A stretch of DNA of 5,898 nucleotides from Planctomycetaceae bacterium (GTDB lineage Bacteria; Planctomycetota; Planctomycetia; Pirellulales; Thermoguttaceae). The stretch covers positions 1-5,898 of the forward strand of contig DOEZ01000217.1 of the NCBI GenBank assembly GCA_003532715.1, written 5' to 3'. The notes beneath the pieces are model-generated. The model was not told the DNA's origin. It ran no database searches and saw only the letters and a list, made by a program, of their open reading frames with translations. The translations under genes and the position numbers were made by a program. Positions 1-5,709 of the stretch are shown here, one piece after another (position 1 is the first letter of the stretch; each line of letters begins with the position of its first letter).

Positions 1-64
1 ATGGGCAAGCCATCCATGGCACACACGTGGGAGGCTCAGGTGGGAGGCAACGTGCAAGCTGAAT

Positions 65-141
65 GCAAGCGACAATCAACCGTCACCCAACTTTATCCCT
101 TGCGTCCTCGCGTCATGGCGTCCTTGCGTTAAAAAAAGTCG
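65..141 (+). repeat. Dispersed direct repeat, copy A
   Basis: This 77-nt stretch is repeated in the same orientation at 3769-3844. By hand alignment 68 of 77 columns agree, with eight substitutions and one single-base gap. A 17-nt block (77-93 against 3781-3797) is identical. The unit contains internal near-repeats of the type GCGTCCTCGCGTC / GCGTCCTTGCGTT. On the minus strand it reads as runs of CGCAAGGACGC-like words, which resembles the short, degenerate intergenic repeats scattered through many environmental bacterial genomes. I see no coding signal that would explain the conservation. It is probably a non-coding dispersed repeat; target-site duplications or mobile-element ends were not seen. 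Confidence 0.85.
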
Positions 142-163
142 CCACGGACTGAAAGTCCAAGGC
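141..163. repeat. Small stem-loop next to repeat copy A
   Basis: GGACT (146-150) pairs with AGTCC (154-158) across a three-base GAA loop. An outer GCC (141-143) pairs with GGC (161-163) after a 2x2 internal loop. It follows copy A directly. Copy B has no equivalent after it, so this is a separate element. There is no T-run beside it, so it does not look like an intrinsic terminator. Its function is unknown. Confidence 0.5.
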
Positions 164-214
164 TACCATCACGACGTCGCGACGCGACGGATGAAGAGCC
201 GCCCTCCCAAAAGG

Positions 215-250
215 AACCGGGCCGCGGGCTCGAAGAGCCGCGGCCCGGTT
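215..250 (-). terminator. Probable terminator of the PEP-CTERM gene
   Basis: A very stable hairpin has 13 uninterrupted pairs (215-227 with 238-250), then one bulged G (228), then CTC/GAG pairs and a GAA loop (232-234). It starts about 60 bases beyond the stop codon of the minus-strand gene ending at 312. On that strand the stem is followed after two C residues by a short TTTT run (207-210). The U-tract is short for a textbook intrinsic terminator. On the plus strand no T-run follows, so use by the minus-strand transcript is preferred. The hairpin is certain from the sequence; the termination role is inferred. Confidence 0.6.
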
Positions 251-311
251 TGTCAACCACAAAACGGTCGTAATCTCCCCGAACGGATTCAAGGAGATGT
301 CAATGATCCGG

Positions 312-2603
312 TTACCGACGGGTTCGGCATCCGGCCAGAACGATTCCGAGTCCGGCCAGCAGCGCCAGGATCGACGGTTCGGGCACCGCCACCAGGGCGA
401 TGCTGTTGCCACCGTAGGCATAGTCGACCGTGGCATTTGTCGGAACACCAAGCGTGCCGGGGGTGCCGACCAGCGACCCGTACGTGGCGAATACGTAGAC
501 GCCTTGGGCGAGCGTGCCCGAGCCGAGATCGCTGAAGCTCAGCGTTCCGCCGGTAAGGTCCAGTTCGCCGGACACCGTCAACAGGTCGATGGTGTCACTG
601 TCGCTGTCGTAGTCAACGTCGAGTGTTCCGAGCACGGCCAGATCGCCCGTGACGGCGAGCGTGCCGATGCTGGTTCCCGGCGCGACGGTGGCTCCCTCGC
701 CGACCATGACGTTGCCGACGATATTGCAGGTACCCATGAGGGCGGCCTCCGAGGCCACGATGACATCGCTCGCAATCGATCCGGTGACCGACAGCGCGCC
801 CGCCTCGACCGACGTGTCGCCGGTGTAGGTATTGACGCCGCCCAGGGTCAGCGTGCCCAAGCCGAGCTTGGTCAGCCCACCGCCGACGGACACCGCGTCT
901 TCGGTCAACGGGGCGTTGATCGCGATGCTGAACCCGTTGGTGTCGATGCGGGTACCTGCCGCCTGGACGGTGATGCCGAAGGTCGCCGCCGCGGCAGCGT
1001 TCGTCATGAAGTCATCGCTGGTGGCGAGTGCCTTCAGCGTACCGCCGTTGAAATTCAGCACGGAAGAAGTCAGCACGCCGCCCGCGTCCTTGCCGTTGAC
1101 GATTTGAGCGCACTCGAACGTGCCTCCCGTGTTGATGTTGATTCTGGCATTCGTCGCGACGGCCGCGCCGTTTGCGTAGGTGCCGTATCCGAGGTACGTG
1201 GCGGTGGTTTCCGAGGTGACTCGGGCATTGCCGGCAGGGTCGCCGTTACCGATATTCACGATTCCGGTGCCGCCCCAGGCGACTTCCATGTGGTCGATGG
1301 CCCTCATCACGGCATTGCCCGACACGAAGGCTTCGCCTTTGCCGCCGCCGTTGAAGCTGTTCCCGATGAATATCCCGCCGGTGCAGGTCATCGTCGAGTC
1401 GCCGGTCATGGTGACGGTGCCGTTGGCTCCGTTGTTGTTTCCGACGGCGATCGCGTCGACCGCCGTCACGCTTGCGGTGTCGTTGAGGTTCAAAAAGCCC
1501 TCGGTGCCGGCGCCGTTCGAGCCGACGGTCAGCCAGCCCGAATTACACGTCGCGCTCGACGAGTTGTTCAGGGTGACGGTGCCGGTGGAATTGGTTCCGT
1601 TGACGGCGATGTTGAACGAGCTGTTCGTCGTAATCGAAGCGCTGTCATAGAGCACGGCCGTGGAGGATAGGTTGTTGCCCCACCCGAAGTCGATGGAATT
1701 GGACGAAATCGACGTAGTTCCGTACATCGTGAGCGTTGCCGTGGAATCGAGTTCGCCGAAGTTGAGAAAACCGTCATGCGTGATCGTCGCCGCGTCGTTC
1801 ATCACGATGGTGGAGGTGCCACCCGCGGTGCCGCCGATGTGTCCATAGGCGCCGTGATAGCTTGACGTGCCGCTCATCGTCAGCGATGCCGTGCCGCCTC
1901 CATTACCCATTGCGCAGTAGGCGCCGGTTGCCGTAATCGAGGCGGAACCCGAGAGGACGACGGTTCCCGTGCCCTCGTACCGCCCCACTTCGAAACCGGT
2001 GAACGTGGCGCTGGTGCTGCCGCTCATGGTCAAGGTGCCGTTGGCACCCGCGCCGGTGCCGACGAAGCCGGGCTGAACGGTCGTGATTGACGCATCGTTG
2101 CCGACCGTCATCGTGCCGATCGAGCCGACGTCGCCGACGATGAACAATCCGCCGGTGCCCGTCTGGGTGAGCGCGCCGGCCTGCAAATCATACGTGGATG
2201 TTCCAGGAGCATAGTTGCGGCCGACCAGGAACCACGCCCCGTAGTTCACCGTGCCGCCCGTCTGCAGGACGTGCCCGACGCCGGGGCCGTTCGGGCTGTG
2301 CGGCCAGTTGGTGATCGGATCGCTGATCCCCGTGCCGTCTCCGACCCAAATGTCGGAGGGCGATCCGGCGAAGACGTGATCGGCATCGATCAGCACGACG
2401 CCGGGATTCTTGATGATGGCCAGGTCGTTGGTGCCCGGAACCTTGCTGGGATTGCCAACGGGGTTGCTACAAGTCCAATTCGAGGCCACGTTGACCCAAT
2501 CGTCGGACAATTGGTTCCAATACAGGTAGTCGGCTTGCGCCGGCATGGCAAACGCCAGCCCCACAAGCAGCAGAAGGAACGAAGTGGTGAGAAGTCGGTT
2601 CAT
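312..2603 (-). CDS. Secreted PATR-repeat protein with PEP-CTERM sorting signal
   Basis: This encodes a predicted exported protein of 763 residues. Residues 1-24 form a signal peptide: basic start, leucine-rich core, and a likely cut after AMPAQA. The N-terminal part (about 28-75) has the W-x-N-x-A-S-N-W and VPGTND pattern common in such proteins. Residues about 164-450 hold roughly 12 degenerate units of 24-28 residues, each beginning with a T-[LIV]-T-M-x-[GDN] strand and ending in a VG/GNG turn; this is expected to fold as a parallel beta-solenoid. A PATR motif (autotransporter-associated beta strand) spans about 575-606 around NTYTGDTSVEAGAL. The tail (740-763) has V-PEP-S, a hydrophobic segment and a basic end CRTRR, the PEP-CTERM signal handled by exosortase. 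No autotransporter barrel is present. The start at 2603 was chosen because it sits 8 bases after GAGGA and gives a clean signal peptide; an in-frame ATG at 2618 is the alternative. A longer frame back to 2918 would bury the signal peptide. The cargo role (surface, matrix or polysaccharide-associated) is inferred; no enzyme motif was seen. Confidence 0.92.
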   Translation of the reverse strand: MNRLLTTSFLLLLVGLAFAMPAQADYLYWNQLSDDWVNVASNWTCSNPVGNPSKVPGTNDLAIIKNPGVVLIDADHVFAGSPSDIWVGDGTGISDPITNWPHSPNGPGVGHVLQTGGTVNYGAWFLVGRNYAPGTSTYDLQAGALTQTGTGGLFIVGDVGSIGTMTVGNDASITTVQPGFVGTGAGANGTLTMSGSTSATFTGFEVGRYEGTGTVVLSGSASITATGAYCAMGNGGGTASLTMSGTSSYHGAYGHIGGTAGGTSTIVMNDAATITHDGFLNFGELDSTATLTMYGTTSISSNSIDFGWGNNLSSTAVLYDSASITTNSSFNIAVNGTNSTGTVTLNNSSSATCNSGWLTVGSNGAGTEGFLNLNDTASVTAVDAIAVGNNNGANGTVTMTGDSTMTCTGGIFIGNSFNGGGKGEAFVSGNAVMRAIDHMEVAWGGTGIVNIGNGDPAGNARVTSETTATYLGYGTYANGAAVATNARININTGGTFECAQIVNGKDAGGVLTSSVLNFNGGTLKALATSDDFMTNAAAAATFGITVQAAGTRIDTNGFSIAINAPLTEDAVSVGGGLTKLGLGTLTLGGVNTYTGDTSVEAGALSVTGSIASDVIVASEAALMGTCNIVGNVMVGEGATVAPGTSIGTLAVTGDLAVLGTLDVDYDSDSDTIDLLTVSGELDLTGGTLSFSDLGSGTLAQGVYVFATYGSLVGTPGTLGVPTNATVDYAYGGNSIALVAVPEPSILALLAGLGIVLAGCRTRR

Positions 2604-2611
2604 TAGTTGGA

Positions 2612-2616
2612 TCCTC
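2612..2616 (-). promoter_or_regulatory. Ribosome binding site that fixes the PEP-CTERM gene start
   Basis: On the minus strand GAGGA lies 8 bases before the ATG at 2603. It overlaps the competing in-frame ATG at 2618-2616, so it cannot serve that start. This favours 2603 as the true initiation codon. Confidence 0.7.
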
Positions 2617-3003
2617 ATGTGACGGTACGAAATAGTAAAACCAACGGAGTGTCTTGTATGCTCTTCTCGGCATTCCTTCGGTTTCTCTCGGACGAGTGTC
2701 CGCGTGACGAACGGCGTTTCCCGACCGGGCTGCCCCGCACCAAAGCGAAAAACCTGGTTCGAGTGCCGTGATCGAACGCCTCGGACCAACGTGTCCGATT
2801 CACGTTTCAGTCGAACCTCCTTTCTGTTGAGGAGAATATTCGGCGCATGAACTCGATGAATTGACCGTCGATCGCCTCTGCCGACCAGGGCAGCCGCGCG
2901 GGACAGTCGGCCAATCATTCATTGGACCCGGCCCCCGAAACAAACTCCGATGCACTTGCTTCCACGGAGAGTTTTGTTGCGGAACGAGCCGGTTGGCCGG
3001 AGT

Positions 3004-3025
3004 GTTGCCTTTCGCTCCGCGACAG
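3004..3025. repeat. Half-copy of the palindromic repeat
   Basis: Twenty of 22 positions match one arm of the palindrome at 3693-3746, read as that palindrome's right arm on the opposite strand. This includes a 13-base identical core TTTCGCTCCGCGA. The second arm is absent here, so this is either a degraded copy or an independent half element. Confidence 0.6.
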
Positions 3026-3075
3026 CCGCGCGGATCGACCGCTGCTTGTGCGGTAGCGGTGCAAGGCCCACCCAT

Positions 3076-3103
3076 ACCGAGCCGCCTTCCCAAACGGCAC
3101 GGT
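3076..3103. repeat. Imperfect stem-loop
   Basis: The ends of this segment pair over about 12 positions, with one mismatch and two G-T pairs, around a four-base loop (3088-3091). It is GC-rich in the stem. No T-run follows on either strand, so a terminator role is not supported. It may be part of a repeated element. Confidence 0.45.
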
Positions 3104-3264
3104 TCTGAGTCTAGCTGAGATCGGCGGCGGAGACAACGTTTTTCTTGCTCCACCCCCCCCACGAAACGTCAATTTCTTGGAAATCGGCCTGGAAACGCCC
3201 CGCTAGTGAGGGAACCTGACACGACTGGGGCTCCTGAGCAGTCCATCTGCAAGCCAGAATTCGC

Positions 3265-3660
3265 CTATCGCGCGGCCGCCGCTTCGGCCTCCGTGGGCAG
3301 CAAAGAAGGAGCGATTGAGCTGTCGAGTCTGGCACGACAACACGCGGTCAGTGTTCCAAGACGTTGCGATTCTGCTGCCGACAAGTGGCCACAACGCCGA
3401 GAATCCGTTCGGTCGATCATTGCTTGCGAGTCGCGCCGCAAGTGCGCCCCGCATAACTGTCGACGTGTGATCCACGTGTATGCCGTCCAGCGATCCGAGG
3501 TAAGCACACGATAGTAGTTCTCGCCGAGCATCTCGCGAATGACTTTGGCGCCGCGTGTTTCGGCAATGGTGAACACCGTAGGAAGCTTCCCACAGGTCCA
3601 CTCGCCCCACGCCGCGTAGATCCGTCGATGCACCCGGAAGAACGACGAAGGTGTCTCTCG
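3265..3660 (-). pseudogene. IS66-family transposase remnant
   Basis: This is a decayed copy of an IS66 DDE transposase, normally about 500 residues; only about 125 remain. The first block (about 3409-3633) reads EWTCGKLPTVFTIAETRGAK, then LTSDRW with a catalytic-type Asp, then RQLCGAHLRRDSQAMIDR, which is the hallmark IS66 core. At about 3410 the match jumps frame to TERILGVVATCRQQNRNVLEH (3351-3413), which belongs near the family C-terminus. More than 100 residues, including the region of the catalytic Glu, are therefore deleted. A second frameshift at about 3351, consistent with one lost base, leads to LTACCRARL...APSLLP and a stop at 3265-3267. Upstream of 3633 the similarity fades (RETPS may be a decayed DET motif) and it ends near the palindrome at 3693. 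The element cannot make an active enzyme. Terminal inverted repeats were not found, so its outer limits are unknown. Confidence 0.85.
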
Positions 3661-3692
3661 CTTCTTCGGACACGGCGGCCCTTGGCCCCGAT

Positions 3693-3746
3693 AGTCGCCT
3701 TTGGCTCCGCGAAAGTAGCGCTACTTTCGCGGAGCGAAAGGCGACT
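3693..3746. repeat. 54-nt near-perfect palindrome
   Basis: Two 27-base arms meet at a GCGC centre (3718-3721), with a single mismatch (3703 against 3736). The core reads CGCGAAAGTAGCGCTACTTT and continues outwards symmetrically. It would form a very long hairpin as RNA or single-stranded DNA. It lies just upstream of the IS66 remnant and 23 bases before repeat copy B. I recall similar words as recurrent intergenic repeats in planctomycete genomes, but that is recollection and not a search result. It is probably a REP- or MITE-like element. Confidence 0.9.
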
Positions 3747-3768
3747 GTGGCGGCCCGTGAACGGTTAC

Positions 3769-3844
3769 GCAACCGACAAGCAACCGTCACCCAACTTCTC
3801 CCTCGCGTCCTCGCGTCACGGCATCCTTGCGTTAAGAAACGTCG
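3769..3844 (+). repeat. Dispersed direct repeat, copy B
   Basis: This is the second copy of the repeat at 65-141, in the same orientation, 76 nt long and matching at 68 of 77 aligned positions. It ends 30 bases before the -10 box assigned to prfB. The two copies bracket the PEP-CTERM gene and the IS66 remnant, about 3.6 kb apart. Confidence 0.85.
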
Positions 3845-3852
3845 GTCTGGGG

Positions 3853-3880
3853 TTCTCGCCCGGCCGAGACGCGATATAAT
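3853..3880 (+). promoter_or_regulatory. Probable prfB promoter
   Basis: A perfect TATAAT -10 box lies at 3875-3880, standing out in GC-rich sequence. The -35 candidate TTCTCG (3853-3858, spacing 16) matches TTGACA poorly. Transcription would start near 3887 and give an untranslated leader of about 84 bases. That leader is GC-rich and contains GGCCGC (3908-3913) facing GCGGCC (3916-3921). The -10 match is seen directly; promoter use is inferred from its place upstream of prfB. Confidence 0.5.
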
Positions 3881-3970
3881 GTCTTTTCCGACGTCGGGCC
3901 GGCTCCGGGCCGCTCGCGGCCAATCTTCCCGGACCCGTTTTGCCGAAATACACTCGCAAGGAACCATTCG

Positions 3971-5069
3971 ATGGACAAGGAACTGACCGATCGCGCCGAA
4001 ATGATCCAGCAGCGGATTCTCCAGTTGCGAGACTCTCTTTGACTACGACGGCAGAATGTCGGAAGTCGCAAAAATCGAACAGCAAATGGCCCAATCCGAC
4101 TTCTGGAGCAACCAGGAGTCGGCCCAGGAGACGGTCGGGCGGCTAAAGTCGCTCAAGACGCTTCTCAAACCGCTTGAAAAGGCGATTTCCGCCAGCGACG
4201 ATCTGGCCGCGATGATCGAAATGGCCGACGACGACGCCAGTTTCGCCGCCGAGGCCCCGCGCGAGATCGAGCGGCTCGAAACGCTGCTCGACGAATTGGA
4301 GGTGACCGCGCTGCTCGACGGCCCGCTGGACGACCACGCGGCCATCCTGACGATCAACGCGCGCGACGGCGGCACCGACGCCAACGATTGGGCCGAAATG
4401 CTGCTGCGCATGTACATGGCCTGGGCCCGCGACAACGACTACCAGGTCGAACTGCTCGACCGCCAGGACAACGAAGAAGCCGGCATCAACAGCGCCAGCA
4501 TCTCGGTCCGCGGGCCGATGGCCTACGGCTATCTCAAGGGCGAGTCGGGCGTGCATCGGCTGGTCCGCATCAGCCCGTTCAACGCCGAAGGCAAGCGGCA
4601 GACGAGCTTCGCGGCCGTCGACGTTTCGCCCGAAATCGCGGACAGCGCCGAGGTCGAGCTGAACGACGACGACATCCGCGAGGACGTCTTCCGCGCTAGC
4701 GGCGCCGGTGGGCAGCACGTCAACAAGACCTCCAGCGCGATCCGGCTGACCCACCTGCCCTCGGGCATCGTCGTCCAGTGCCAGAACGAACGGAGCCAGC
4801 ACAAGAACCGGGCCACCGCCCTGAAGATGCTTCGGGCACGCCTGGCGCGAGTCGAGGAGGAGCGGCGAGAAATCGAGCAGGCGGCCAAGTACAACGAAAT
4901 GCCCAAGGTCGGGTTCGGCTCGCAAATTCGCAACTACTTTCTGCACCCCGACCAGCGGGTCAAGGACGCCCGGACCGGACACCTGGTCGGCAGCTTCCAC
5001 AGCGTCATGGACGGCAATATCCAGGGTTTTCTCGACGCCTACCTAAGCTGGCGGGTGCGGAAGAAGTAA
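3971..5069 (+). CDS. prfB: Peptide chain release factor 2, with programmed +1 frameshift
   Basis: RF2 recognises UGA and UAA in the ribosomal A site and triggers peptide release. Translation starts at ATG 3971, 8 bases after AAGGA (3958-3962). After 23 codons it meets an in-frame TGA (4040-4042) within CTTTGAC, the classic RF2 autoregulatory site. Skipping T4040 reads on as DYDGR-MSEV to the stop at 5067. The product is 365 residues, the same length as E. coli RF2. Stop recognition uses the SPF tripeptide at 201-203, which separates RF2 from RF1 (PxT). The catalytic GGQ loop is at 246-248 in GAGGQHVNKTSSA, and its Gln is the usual methylation site. Residue 242 is Ala, as in most bacteria; E. 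coli K-12 has Thr at the matching position 246. The N-terminal third (about 29-110) is the helical domain. Regulation is expected to be by RF2 level through the frameshift. The Shine-Dalgarno-like stimulator found in E. coli is not obvious here. Annotation from the ATG at 4056 would lose 28 residues. Confidence 0.97.
4037..4043 (+). promoter_or_regulatory. RF2 programmed frameshift site (CTTTGAC)
   Basis: CTT (4037-4039) is the slippery Leu codon, TGA (4040-4042) is the zero-frame stop, and the following C gives the weak-termination context TGAC. The peptidyl-tRNA slips +1 from CTT to TTT and GAC is read as Asp. In E. coli an AGGGGG element 3 bases upstream stimulates slipping. Here the matching place reads CGAGAC (4028-4033), which pairs poorly with the 16S rRNA tail. 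Confidence 0.93.
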
Positions 5070-5074
5070 TGGGG

Positions 5075-5104
5075 TTGCCATGCGGCCGCCGGTTGGGGTA
5101 TGAT
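5075..5104 (+). promoter_or_regulatory. Probable promoter of the Coa1-like gene
   Basis: TTGCCA (5075-5080) and TATGAT (5099-5104) each match the sigma-70 consensus hexamers at five of six positions, with 18 bases between them. They lie just after the prfB stop. Transcription would start near 5111, about 68 bases before the next gene. This suggests the gene can be transcribed apart from prfB. Confidence 0.5.
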
Positions 5105-5131
5105 TCCGGCCGGTTTTTGAGCAGGCCGGAA
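5104..5131. repeat. Inverted repeat in the prfB to Coa1-like intergenic region
   Basis: TTCCGGCC (5104-5111) pairs with GGCCGGAA (5124-5131) around a 12-base loop that includes TTTTT (5114-5118). The T-run lies in the loop and not after the stem, so this is not a standard intrinsic terminator. It overlaps the end of the -10 hexamer and the likely transcription start. A smaller GGGGG/CCCCC inverted repeat follows (5139-5150). Either could affect leader folding or read-through from prfB, but this is unproven. Confidence 0.5.
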
Positions 5132-5178
5132 CCGCCCAGGGGGCTCCCCCATTCGCCATTCCAACGGAGGAATTTGCC

Positions 5179-5694
5179 ATGTCCAGCACTGAACAACAGA
5201 CTTTCCCGCAACAGAAGCCCCAACGCAGTTGGTTCGGGCGCAACTGGTGGTGGGTGCTGATCCTCGTTTTCGTCGGGGGTTTCGTGCTTTGCAGCGGAAT
5301 TTGTGGAGGATTCTTCTGTCTGGTCATCCAGGGCCTTCGTTCGAGCGAGGTCTACCAAATGTCGCTCGCGGCGGTTACCAAGGATCCGGTGGTAATCGAG
5401 AAGCTCGGCGAGCCGATTACCGACAACTGGTTCATTGGCGGCGAGATGAACGTCAACAACGACCAGGGCGATGCGAGGCTCCAGTCGAGCATCCAAGGCC
5501 CGAAGGGAGCGGCTAGCGTTACGACGGTGGCCCGGCGCATAGGGGGGAAGTGGGGCCTCACTCAGATCGAGGTTACGTTCTCCGACGGCGAGCGACACGT
5601 GATCCAACTCGATGCGGATCAGGCGGGCGGTGGAATGGACGACGCGCCTCCCTGGAATCCGCCGGCCGAGACGACGGGCGAGGATGCGCAGTAG
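5179..5694 (+). CDS. Coa1-like single-pass membrane protein
   Basis: The product is 171 residues. Residues 1-22 are polar and Gln-rich, 23-51 form one hydrophobic membrane helix (WWWVLILVFVGGF onward, with three Cys at 38, 42 and 47), and about 52-137 form the soluble domain. That domain begins with LRSSEVYQMSLAAVTKDP, then LGEPI (76-80), then strand-rich sequence with SIQGPKGAASV and a final GGKWGLTQIEVTF. This order of an amphipathic helix, a phase-like LGEPI, and QGPKG strands is what I recognise from the Coa1 (cytochrome oxidase assembly 1, TIM21-like fold) family found in planctomycetes. The last 25-30 residues are acidic, Pro-rich and probably disordered. The start is fixed by GGAGGAA (5166-5172) six bases before ATG. 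In yeast the family helps assemble cytochrome oxidase; no oxidase genes are nearby, so the bacterial role is not established. It follows prfB by 109 bases and converges with the deacylase fragment. Confidence 0.8.
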   Translation: MSSTEQQTFPQQKPQRSWFGRNWWWVLILVFVGGFVLCSGICGGFFCLVIQGLRSSEVYQMSLAAVTKDPVVIEKLGEPITDNWFIGGEMNVNNDQGDARLQSSIQGPKGAASVTTVARRIGGKWGLTQIEVTFSDGERHVIQLDADQAGGGMDDAPPWNPPAETTGEDAQ

Positions 5695-5709
5695 GCCAAC
5701 GCGGCCCAC

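Larger units (their letters stand above)
2604..3264. other. Long gene-free stretch upstream of the PEP-CTERM gene
   Basis: No frame here gives a recognisable protein. The open frames present are rich in Arg, Pro and Ser, lack family motifs, and overlap one another on both strands, as expected by chance at this GC content. The stretch contains a stem-loop (3076-3103), a half-copy of the palindromic repeat (3004-3025), a run of eight C (3153-3160), and a possible short leader frame on the minus strand (2615-2803). The promoter of the PEP-CTERM gene should lie here, but I found no convincing pair of -35 and -10 hexamers. Part of the interval may be decayed insertion-sequence flank. Confidence 0.6.

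Noticed and set aside
1..132. A 43-codon plus-strand frame starting at the first base of the window
   Set aside because: Its second half is repeat copy A, no ribosome site can be seen because of the window edge, and I do not recognise the product.
297..1670. A 457-codon plus-strand open frame opposite the PEP-CTERM gene
   Set aside because: It is rich in Arg, Gly, Asp and Val with no family motif, and lies fully antisense to a gene with signal peptide, repeats and sorting tail. Repeat-rich, GC-rich coding DNA readily gives such shadow frames.
312..2918. Longer start for the PEP-CTERM protein at 2918 (868 residues)
   Set aside because: It adds 105 Arg-rich residues before a clear signal peptide, and the ATG at 2603 has a well-placed GAGGA.
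3153..3160. Run of eight C as a possible phase-variation tract
   Set aside because: It is neither inside a supported gene nor between recognisable promoter elements, so nothing links it to switching.
3203..3967. A 254-codon minus-strand open frame through the IS66 remnant and repeats
   Set aside because: It crosses repeat copy B, the palindrome and the transposase remnant in the wrong frame. The transposase motifs lie in the other two minus frames.
4143..5000. A 285-codon minus-strand open frame opposite prfB
   Set aside because: It is the antisense shadow of a conserved prfB, low in complexity and rich in Val, Gly, Asp and Arg, with no recognisable domain.
4056..5069. prfB starting at the ATG at 4056
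   Set aside because: That would ignore the in-frame upstream start with its ribosome site and the CTTTGAC frameshift signal, and would shorten the protein by 28 residues.
5005..5709. A 234-codon minus-strand open frame opposite the Coa1-like gene
   Set aside because: Its sequence has no family features and overlaps a plus-strand gene with a good ribosome site and membrane helix. The real minus-strand gene here is in another frame and ends at 5710.
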